In this document: positions 1 to 4,602 of the stretch, piece by piece | Layout of the letters: each line of letters begins with the position of its first letter | Numbering within the stretch: position 1 is the first letter of the stretch | NCBI GenBank assembly: GCA_027488415.1 | Contig: JAIYBS010000115.1 | Coordinates: 1 to 6,444 of the forward strand | Reading direction: 5' to 3' | DNA length: 6,444 bases | Origin: Planctomycetaceae bacterium | GTDB lineage: Bacteria > Planctomycetota > Phycisphaerae > Phycisphaerales > SM1A02 | Program-made: the position numbers and the translations under genes | Notes under the pieces: model-generated | What the model was told of the DNA's origin: nothing | The model's input: the letters and a program-made list of their open reading frames with translations, nothing else | The model's database searches: none

Positions 1-279
1 CGCCGCGCTGCTGCGGCCGAGGTAGTGCTCGGCGACGGCGCGGAAGAAGGGCACTCGGTGATCGCCCGCGAGCGCGCGGTCGGCGGCCGCCTTCGCGAGC
101 GCGTCCTCGGCGACGCGCAGGCGCCCGAGCGCGATCGCGCAGCGGCCGGTCGCGAGCCATGCCTCGCCGTCTCGCGGGTTCCGCGCGAGCACCGCCGCCG
201 CCAGCTCCTTCGCCTCGACCCACTCGCCGCGGGCGAGCAGTCGTTCCAGTTCGGCCCTGTGCTTGGGTGCGGGCGGCAT
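1..279 (-). CDS. TPR-containing protein, N-terminal part (probable third TPR-sulfotransferase), cut by the window edge
   Basis: The minus strand is open from an ATG at 279 to position 1, giving 93 codons with no stop. The product begins MPPAPKHRAELERLLARGEW and continues with TPR-like helix pairs: an NPRDGEAWLATGRCAIALGR stretch, then a segment ending AEHYLGRSSAA. This matches, in order, the N-terminus of the sulfotransferase at 301-1722, which has LQQLLARRDF, TPRDASAWFALARAAFGLGR and IDHRLGRSAAA. From that I infer a third paralogue whose catalytic half lies to the left of the window. Only the TPR part is visible, so the sulfotransferase domain is not shown. The in-frame stop just upstream is the stop of the neighbouring gene at 301-303. 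The 21-nt gap and shared orientation suggest co-transcription. No Shine-Dalgarno sequence precedes the ATG. Confidence is high for the gene and moderate for the family. Confidence 0.85.
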   Translation of the reverse strand, partial: MPPAPKHRAELERLLARGEWVEAKELAAAVLARNPRDGEAWLATGRCAIALGRLRVAEDALAKAAADRALAGDHRVPFFRAVAEHYLGRSSAA

Positions 280-286
280 GGAGTCG

Positions 287-292
287 ATGCTA
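287..292 (-). promoter_or_regulatory. Possible -10 element (TAGCAT) 7 nt before the ATG at 279
   Basis: On the minus strand TAGCAT lies in the short gap between the two sulfotransferase-like genes, 7 nt before the start codon. It fits a TAnnnT -10 box at a distance that would give a leaderless transcript, and resembles the elements at 1732-1737 and 4008-4013. No convincing -35 is visible, and co-transcription from upstream could serve the gene instead. Confidence 0.2.
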
Positions 293-300
293 GCGGTGCG

Positions 301-1722
301 TCACGCCCACTCGGGCCCGAACGCGAATTCGTAGTTCTTCCAGCGGCCGATTGAGCCACGGTTGATCGAGCGGCGGACCTGCTCGTGGCTCAGCGTGAGC
401 ACCGTGCGGGTGTTCGCCTCCGGCGCGAGCACGGCGTCGTCCATCGGCAGGCCCATGCGCGCGAGGCAGCGCTCCATGTGCTCGCGCGGGCGGTCGACGA
501 GGTCCTCGTAGCGGAAGTCCTCGTGCGGGATGCCGAGCGCGCGGAGCGCGGCGGGCGCCAACGCGCGCTCGGCCGCGATCACGCGGCGGATTCCCTCGAG
601 CGAGCGCGTCCAGCCGAAGCTCTGCGGGTGGAAGTTCGAGAGGAAGAGGCTGATGGCCGTGTCGCGCGGGTCGCGCTCGATGCGGAAGCACACGGCGCCG
701 GGCAGCACCGCGGCGACGGCCGGCAGCCAGCGCCAGGTGTGCAGGCTCTTGTCGAAGCTCCATGCGGTGCCGCTGCGGCGGGTCACCGCGGTACCGGCCA
801 GGTAATCCGCCTGCAACTGCGCGGCGATGCGCGGGTCGAGCATCGAGAGTTCGCGCGGCCACGCGCCCTGGCCGACGACCGCGGTGCCCAGCGTGTTGAC
901 GCCGTCGAACTCGCCGATGCCGCCGATCGCCGGGTGGCGGTCGAGCATCTGCTCGAGGAGCGTGGTGCCGCTGCGCGGCATGCCGACGACGAACGAGACG
1001 CCGCGCACTGCGGGTGCGCGCGGCTCGAACCAGGGCGCGCCGCGGCGCACGAGCGCGAGCTGCTGCTCTGCATCCGCGATCATGCCGTCGAGGTCGAAGG
1101 GCGCACCCGTCGTGGCATGGAGGTGGGTGGCCAGGTCGAACGCGCGGCGATACTCGCCGTCGGCGTCGAGGAGCCGCACGGCGTCGAAGCCGGCGATCCG
1201 GCGCACGAGGGCGGGGCGGTCGCTGCGGGCAAGCTCCTCGAGCTCGGTGATCGTGCCCGCGCGGTCTGTCTTCAGGCGAACACGGGCGGTGAAGATCGCA
1301 GCGCGCGGGTCCTGCTGCCAGTCGCCGCCCGTGGCGACGAGCGCGTCGAGCTCGTCGCGGCGATTGGCGCGGTGCAGGACCTCGGCGAGGGCGAGCACCG
1401 CGTCGGTGGCGTTCGGCGCGCGCTTGGCGACGAGGCTTCGGAGCCGGTCGATCGCCGCGGCGCTGCGGCCGAGCCGATGATCGATGACGGCGCGGATCAG
1501 CTGGACGTCGTGGCCGGTGGCGCCGAGGCGGATGGTGCGGTCGATGGCCTCGTCGGCCTGACGGAGGCGACCGAGGCCGAACGCGGCGCGGGCGAGGGCG
1601 AACCACGCCGAGGCGTCGCGGGGGGTCTTCGTGACAAGGTTATCAGCCATTGTGAGCGCCGGGCCGAAGTCCCGTCGGGCAAGCAACTGCTGCAGTTCCT
1701 GCTGGGAATCGCCTCGCGCCAT
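301..1722 (-). CDS. TPR-repeat sulfotransferase (Sulfotransfer_3 / tyrosylprotein-sulfotransferase-like), 473 aa
   Basis: Predicted cytoplasmic PAPS-dependent sulfotransferase, transferring sulfate to an unknown acceptor. Residues about 1-230 form alpha-helical TPR-like repeats (for example AWFALARAAFGLGRL near 40-54), probably for binding a protein partner or substrate. Residues about 241-470 are the catalytic domain. The 5'-phosphosulfate loop is VVGMPRSGTT (245-254). LLEQMLDRHP follows, with a glutamate at 271 in GIGEF, the place where tyrosylprotein sulfotransferases carry their catalytic Glu. The 3'-phosphate motif is R350-D-P-R-D-T-A-I-S358, with the usual Arg-to-Ser spacing of eight. 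The C-terminus has RRSIN and RWKNYE (460-465), typical of bacterial TPR-sulfotransferases. There is no signal peptide or membrane segment. The ATG at 1722 is the first good start and has no Shine-Dalgarno; TAGAGT nine nt upstream suggests a very short leader. The catalytic half aligns without gaps to the paralogue at 2589-4001, differing mainly at the C-terminal GPEWA extension. Confidence 0.93.
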   Translation of the reverse strand: MARGDSQQELQQLLARRDFGPALTMADNLVTKTPRDASAWFALARAAFGLGRLRQADEAIDRTIRLGATGHDVQLIRAVIDHRLGRSAAAIDRLRSLVAKRAPNATDAVLALAEVLHRANRRDELDALVATGGDWQQDPRAAIFTARVRLKTDRAGTITELEELARSDRPALVRRIAGFDAVRLLDADGEYRRAFDLATHLHATTGAPFDLDGMIADAEQQLALVRRGAPWFEPRAPAVRGVSFVVGMPRSGTTLLEQMLDRHPAIGGIGEFDGVNTLGTAVVGQGAWPRELSMLDPRIAAQLQADYLAGTAVTRRSGTAWSFDKSLHTWRWLPAVAAVLPGAVCFRIERDPRDTAISLFLSNFHPQSFGWTRSLEGIRRVIAAERALAPAALRALGIPHEDFRYEDLVDRPREHMERCLARMGLPMDDAVLAPEANTRTVLTLSHEQVRRSINRGSIGRWKNYEFAFGPEWA

Positions 1723-1731
1723 GGTCCACGG

Positions 1732-1737
1732 ACTCTA
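1732..1737 (-). promoter_or_regulatory. Possible -10 element (TAGAGT) for the sulfotransferase at 301-1722
   Basis: The minus strand reads TAGAGT nine nt before the ATG at 1722. It matches four of six positions of the TATAAT consensus, in a stretch unusually AT-rich for this DNA. Transcription from here would start within about two or three nt of the ATG, so the mRNA would be nearly leaderless, in line with the missing ribosome-binding site. No clear -35 is seen. Confidence 0.3.
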
Positions 1738-1832
1738 TCGGCAGAATTTCGGGAGCGGAAGACTTGCACCTCCCCTGAACGGTGGCATTAGTGAAGTGTT
1801 CCCTCCTCGGAGGACACGGACTAGGGCGGCAA

Positions 1833-1852
1833 AGGCAGACCGAACTCTGCCT
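1833..1852 (+). promoter_or_regulatory. Stem-loop in the leader of the PEP-CTERM gene
   Basis: AGGCAGA and TCTGCCT form a perfect 7-bp inverted repeat around the 6-nt loop CCGAAC. It ends 28 nt before the ATG at 1881. The following bases are mixed (CAGTTCCCCTTTCTG), not a clean T-run, so it looks more like a 5'-UTR hairpin or a protein-binding site than a terminator. Its role is unknown. Confidence 0.4.
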
Positions 1853-1880
1853 CAGTTCCCCTTTCTGTGAGTTCCCTCAA

Positions 1881-2429
1881 ATGAAGACTTTCATCGCTTC
1901 GGGCATCGCTGCCGCCGCTCTCGTTTCCGGCGCTTCCGCGGACGTCACCGTCTCCTTCACGAACCAGACGTGGACGGGCTTCAACTTCACCGACCTGTCC
2001 GCGACCTACGGCGGCTTCATCGGCACGCTGACGGGCGTCTCGGTCAACGCGACCCTCAACGCCTCCACGAACTTCACCTACGCGGACGACCTCTGCGTGT
2101 ACGTCGACCCGGCTCCGCTGGGAACCGGCGGCCTCCTGCAGGTCGGTGGCTTCAGCAACCTGAGCGCCTCGCAGCGCTTCACGTGGGCCAACGGCGGCTC
2201 CAGCGCCCCCGGCACCACGGTGATCGACTCGAAGTCGGTCAACCCGATCGTGTTCAGCGGCTCGGGCGCTGACCCGAAGATCTGGCTCGGCAACGGCTAC
2301 GGCGCGTCGGGCACCTCGGGCACCTGGACCGGCTCGATCACGCTGATCGGCGTGAACGCGATCCCGGCCCCCGGCGCGCTCGCGCTCCTCGGCGTCGCTG
2401 GCTTCGCCGCCCGTCGTCGTCGCGCCTGA
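1881..2429 (+). CDS. Small secreted protein with PEP-CTERM (PAPG-type) sorting signal, 182 aa
   Basis: Exported protein, probably surface-anchored or processed by an exosortase-like system. Residues 1-20 are a Sec signal peptide (MKTFIASGIAAAALVSGASA) with likely cleavage before D21. Residues 21-160 are a Thr/Ser/Gly/Asn-rich, beta-strand-like domain with only one cysteine (C72) and no recognised enzyme motif. The C-terminus is a classic tripartite anchor: IPAPG at 161-165, a hydrophobic stretch ALALLGVAGFAA (166-177) and RRRR at 178-181. PAPG in place of PEP is common in Planctomycetota versions of this signal. The ATG at 1881 is chosen because the signal peptide begins exactly there; an in-frame GTG at 1782 would add 33 residues with no signal character. 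The gene is monocistronic: both flanking genes are on the other strand and a strong terminator follows. Function is unknown; an extracellular matrix or envelope role is inferred. No exosortase gene is in the window. Confidence 0.92.
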   Translation: MKTFIASGIAAAALVSGASADVTVSFTNQTWTGFNFTDLSATYGGFIGTLTGVSVNATLNASTNFTYADDLCVYVDPAPLGTGGLLQVGGFSNLSASQRFTWANGGSSAPGTTVIDSKSVNPIVFSGSGADPKIWLGNGYGASGTSGTWTGSITLIGVNAIPAPGALALLGVAGFAARRRRA

Positions 2430-2459
2430 GTGATCCGCGCTTCCTCCTTGGAGTGATCG

Positions 2460-2496
2460 CCAGGGCGACCCGCATGGGTCGCCCTGGTTCACTTTT
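2460..2496 (+). terminator. Strong intrinsic terminator after the PEP-CTERM gene
   Basis: A perfect 12-bp GC-rich stem (2460-2471 paired with 2476-2487) encloses a 4-nt GCAT loop. The T-rich tail TTCACTTTT (2488-2496) follows directly. It begins 30 nt after the stop codon at 2427-2429. On the minus strand the flanking bases are not T-rich, so it should act mainly on plus-strand transcription. Confidence 0.85.
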
Positions 2497-2525
2497 GCGC
2501 AACTCTCGGTGCTCGCGGTGAGAAG

Positions 2526-2542
2526 TGTCCCGTTTCGGGACA
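2526..2542 (-). terminator. Possible terminator hairpin for the minus-strand sulfotransferase
   Basis: TGTCCCG and CGGGACA form a perfect 7-bp stem around a 3-nt loop, 47 nt beyond the stop codon of the gene at 2589-4001. The minus-strand tail is CTTCTC, only weakly U-rich, so termination strength is uncertain. A dyad-binding protein site is the alternative. Confidence 0.35.
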
Positions 2543-2588
2543 AGAATCACCGGGAGCAGCGGTCCGCGCGGACAGTCAGCGAGGAGGC

Positions 2589-4001
2589 TTACTCAAACGC
2601 CCAGCCGTAGTTGCGCCACCGCCCGATGCTCGCGGCGTTGATCGGCCGCCGGACCTGCTCATGGCTGAGCGTGTAGACGGCGCGGGCGTTGCCCTCGGGT
2701 GCGAGGACGGCGTCGTCCATCGGCAGCCCCAGGCGCGCCAGGCAGCGCTGTGCGTGGGCCGCGGGGTCCGCCACCAGCGCTTCGTACGCGAACGACTCGT
2801 GCGGGATGCCGAGCTGCTCAAGCGCCGGGCGCACAACAGCGCGCTCCGCCTCGATCACCCGGCGGATCGAGTCGAGGCTCGACATCCATCCGTACCAACG
2901 CGGGTTGAAGAACGAGAGGAACATGCTGATCGCGGTGTCGCGCGGGTCGCGCTCGACGTGCAGGCACACCGCGCCCGGCAGGAAGCACGCGACGGCGGGC
3001 AGCCACATCCAGGCGCTCAGCGTCTTGTCGAACGTCCACGTGGCGTCGGGTCGACGCAGGCGTGGTAGCCCGCCGGTGTACGCGGCCTGCACGCGTGCCG
3101 CGACCTCCGGGCGCATCATGCCGAGGCCGCGCGGCCATCGACCGGTGCTCACCACCGCGTCGCCCATGCGGTCGATGCCCTCGTACTCGCCGATGCCGCA
3201 GATCGCCGGGTGGCGGTCGAGCATCTGCTCGAGGAGCGTCGTGCCCGAGCGCGGGAGGCCGACGACCATCGCGATGCCCTGCACGGGCTCGGCGCGCGGC
3301 GTGAACCAGGGCGTCCCGCGCGCGAGCAGGTCGCACTGCTCGCGGATGCGAAGGAGCAGGCCCTCGAGGTCGTAGGGCGGGGTGGTGGCCGCGTGCAGCG
3401 AGGTCGCCAGCTCGAAGGCCTCGCGATGCTGGCCGAGCCGGTCGAGGAGCTGCACGAGCTCGAAGCCCGCGACGCGGTGGAGGACGACGCCGGCCGAGGG
3501 CACGGCGATCCGGCGCAGGGCGTCGATCGCCTCGGCGGGGCGCTCGCGCGCGAGCACGCGCGCGGAGGCGAGTGCGGCGCGCGGGTCCGAGGACCACGCG
3601 CCGCCGGCGGCGACGAGCGCCTGAAGCTCCTCGCGCCGGTGTGCGAAGTGGAGGACTTCCGAGAGGAGCACCGCGGCCTCGATGCCGAGCGCGCCGGGCG
3701 CGGTCGCGAGCTTGCGCAGGCGCGTGACCGCTGCGTCGATCCGGCCGAGCCGCTGGTCGACCATCGCGCGGACGAGCCCGGCGTGCGGGTCGGACGGCGC
3801 GAGCTTCAGCGCCTCGTCGATGTCGCGGTCGGCATCGGTGACGTGGCCGAGGCGCATCCGCGCACGCGCGCGCGCGAGCCACGCCGCGAAGACTCGACGA
3901 TTCGACTCGATGATCGCGTCGGCGGTCGCGATCGCCTCCTCGAATCGGCCGGCATCGAGCTGCCGTTGCAGGGCGGCGATCGGCGTCTCGGCGGGAGGCA
4001 T
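2589..4001 (-). CDS. TPR-repeat sulfotransferase (Sulfotransfer_3 / tyrosylprotein-sulfotransferase-like), 470 aa
   Basis: Second complete paralogue, predicted to use PAPS to sulfate an unknown acceptor in the cytoplasm. Residues about 1-230 are TPR-like helical repeats (AWLARARARMRLGHVTDADR near 40-59). Residues 242-470 are the sulfotransferase domain. Its 5'-phosphosulfate loop is VVGLPRSGTT (246-255), and E272 in GIGEYEG is the candidate catalytic base by analogy with tyrosylprotein sulfotransferases. The 3'-phosphate motif runs from R351 to S359 (RDPRDTAIS). RRPIN and RWRNY (461-465) close the domain. All key residues are present, so it should be active. There is no signal peptide. The ATG at 4001 is adjacent to GGAG, too close to act as a Shine-Dalgarno; TAGATT six nt upstream suggests a leaderless mRNA. 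It is separated from the paralogue at 301-1722 by the oppositely oriented PEP-CTERM gene and diverges from the DUF1569-like gene at 4031. Confidence 0.93.
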   Translation of the reverse strand: MPPAETPIAALQRQLDAGRFEEAIATADAIIESNRRVFAAWLARARARMRLGHVTDADRDIDEALKLAPSDPHAGLVRAMVDQRLGRIDAAVTRLRKLATAPGALGIEAAVLLSEVLHFAHRREELQALVAAGGAWSSDPRAALASARVLARERPAEAIDALRRIAVPSAGVVLHRVAGFELVQLLDRLGQHREAFELATSLHAATTPPYDLEGLLLRIREQCDLLARGTPWFTPRAEPVQGIAMVVGLPRSGTTLLEQMLDRHPAICGIGEYEGIDRMGDAVVSTGRWPRGLGMMRPEVAARVQAAYTGGLPRLRRPDATWTFDKTLSAWMWLPAVACFLPGAVCLHVERDPRDTAISMFLSFFNPRWYGWMSSLDSIRRVIEAERAVVRPALEQLGIPHESFAYEALVADPAAHAQRCLARLGLPMDDAVLAPEGNARAVYTLSHEQVRRPINAASIGRWRNYGWAFE

Positions 4002-4007
4002 CTCCGG

Positions 4008-4013
4008 AATCTA
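4008..4013 (-). promoter_or_regulatory. Possible -10 element (TAGATT) for the sulfotransferase at 2589-4001
   Basis: TAGATT on the minus strand lies six nt before the ATG at 4001 and matches four of six bases of TATAAT. That spacing places the transcription start at about the ATG. It sits inside the 29-bp gap between two divergent start codons, where there is no room for an ordinary leader on either side. Confidence 0.35.
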
Positions 4014-4017
4014 CCGC

Positions 4018-4023
4018 TACGAT
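4018..4023 (+). promoter_or_regulatory. Possible -10 element (TACGAT) for the DUF1569-like gene
   Basis: TACGAT lies seven nt before the ATG at 4031 and matches four of six bases of TATAAT. It nearly mirrors the opposite-strand box at 4008-4013, so the two promoters overlap and RNA polymerase could probably occupy only one at a time. No good -35 is visible. Confidence 0.3.
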
Positions 4024-4030
4024 TTGGCGG

Positions 4031-4540
4031 ATGCCCGTCAACACCGCCAAGGCCACCCGCCGTCCGCTCCACTTCAAGTGCCTCGGCTGCCTGAAGGGTG
4101 AGCTCGACCGGATCGACGCCGCGTACCGGGCCGGCACCCTGGCGACCTCCGGCAACTGGACGCCGGGCGAGAACCTCGACCACTGCGCGATCACCTTCGA
4201 GATTGGGCTCAACGGGTCGGGCATGAAGCTCGGCCTCGTGGTCCGGCTCGTCGGCCGCCTCCTCAAGGGGATCATCACCTCGGACCGGCCGGGAGCCATG
4301 CGTCCGGGGTTCAAGCTGCCGGCGTCGGCGGTCGAGCTCGCGCCGCGTCCGGGCGTGACGTTCCAGGAGGGCATGTCACGGATCCGGCGCGCGATCGGCC
4401 GGCTCGACGCGGGCGAGCGGATGACGAAGCCGAGCCCGTTGCTCGGAGCGCTCACGCACGAGCAGTGGGTCCGGCTCAACCTGAACCACACGCAGATGCA
4501 CTTCGGGTTCCTCACCTACCCGGGCGCGCCGCAGCAGTGA
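4031..4540 (+). CDS. DUF1569-like protein (possible DinB-type four-helix fold), 169 aa
   Basis: The layout matches DUF1569 proteins, common in Planctomycetota and thought to be distantly related to DinB-type metal-binding bundles. The N-terminal RRPLHFKCLGCLKGELDRID helix is followed by GNWTPGENLDHC (41-52), whose H51 is the conserved first histidine. The C-terminal signature is LTHEQWVRLNLNHTQMHFGF (141-160), supplying H143, H153 and H157; H51, H153 and H157 could form a metal site. The usual HP before the FG/LG-LT motif is replaced by PSPLLGALT, and one of the paired histidines of the C-terminal motif is Met156. There is no signal peptide. A basic Leu/Val-rich stretch at 65-82 is amphipathic and not a convincing membrane helix. 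It starts 29 bp from the divergent sulfotransferase, with no Shine-Dalgarno. The next gene starts 62 nt downstream with its own -10-like box. Biochemical function is unknown. Confidence 0.85.
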   Translation: MPVNTAKATRRPLHFKCLGCLKGELDRIDAAYRAGTLATSGNWTPGENLDHCAITFEIGLNGSGMKLGLVVRLVGRLLKGIITSDRPGAMRPGFKLPASAVELAPRPGVTFQEGMSRIRRAIGRLDAGERMTKPSPLLGALTHEQWVRLNLNHTQMHFGFLTYPGAPQQ

Positions 4541-4557
4541 TCGGTCCGGCGCGGGGT

Positions 4558-4563
4558 TAGACT
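4558..4563 (+). promoter_or_regulatory. Possible -10 element (TAGACT) for the large secreted protein
   Basis: GGTTAGACTCTG in the 62-bp gap after the DUF1569-like gene gives a TAGACT box. Unlike the other boxes it is 39 nt from the start codon, leaving room for a leader with a real ribosome-binding site. No clear -35 is seen, and read-through from the upstream gene is possible. Confidence 0.35.
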
Positions 4564-4573
4564 CTGTCCGCCG

Positions 4574-4588
4574 AGCCCATGCCGGGCT
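4574..4588 (+). promoter_or_regulatory. Small leader hairpin just before the ribosome-binding site
   Basis: AGCCC (4574-4578) and GGGCT (4584-4588) pair around the loop ATGCC, ending two nt before the Shine-Dalgarno. It also sequesters the alternative in-frame ATG at 4579. A stem this short could be chance in GC-rich DNA. Confidence 0.25.
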
Positions 4589-4590
4589 TC

Positions 4591-4596
4591 GGAGGG
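4591..4596 (+). promoter_or_regulatory. Shine-Dalgarno GGAGGG that fixes the start at 4603
   Basis: GGAGGG lies six nt before the ATG at 4603, a near-ideal site and the only strong one in the window. It decides against the in-frame ATG at 4579, which would add eight residues and has no such site. Confidence 0.75.
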
Positions 4597-4602
4597 AACC
4601 CC

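Larger units (their letters stand above)
1723..1880. other. Divergent intergenic region between the sulfotransferase and PEP-CTERM genes
   Basis: This 158-bp region has lower GC than its neighbours and must hold the start signals for two diverging genes. It contains the TAGAGT box for the minus-strand gene, a small odd-length inverted repeat TCCTC-G-GAGGA at 1804-1814, and a stronger stem-loop at 1833-1852. GTTCCC occurs three times (1798, 1855, 1871), the last two exactly 16 bp apart inside a repeated AGTTCCC. TGAG-TTCC-CTCA at 1868-1879 could form a tiny hairpin against the ATG at 1881. TTGCAC (1764-1769) followed 16 bp later by CATTAG (1786-1791) is a weak candidate plus-strand promoter. 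No Shine-Dalgarno is present for the plus gene. Confidence 0.4.

Noticed and set aside
25..354. 109-codon plus-strand frame at the left edge
   Set aside because: It is antisense to the partial TPR protein and the end of the first sulfotransferase, both supported by paralogue similarity.
385..1791. 468-codon plus-strand open frame opposite the first sulfotransferase
   Set aside because: Low-complexity Arg/Ala/Glu composition and no motifs; the minus strand encodes a full sulfotransferase with all signature residues.
1764..1791. Plus-strand promoter TTGCAC-16-CATTAG
   Set aside because: Only three of six bases match at each element; kept as a weak note in the intergenic entry and not called as a promoter.
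1782..1880. Upstream GTG start adding 33 residues to the PEP-CTERM protein
   Set aside because: The signal peptide begins exactly at the ATG at 1881. The extension is not hydrophobic and covers the leader hairpin.
2562..2573. Perfect 12-bp palindrome GTCCGC/GCGGAC
   Set aside because: Short GC-only palindromes are expected by chance in DNA of this composition. It has no loop or T-run, and no second copy was noticed.
2818..4515. 565-codon minus-strand frame overlapping the second sulfotransferase and the DUF1569-like gene
   Set aside because: Composition is Arg/Pro-rich, it spans two well-supported genes in other frames, and it has no recognisable domain.
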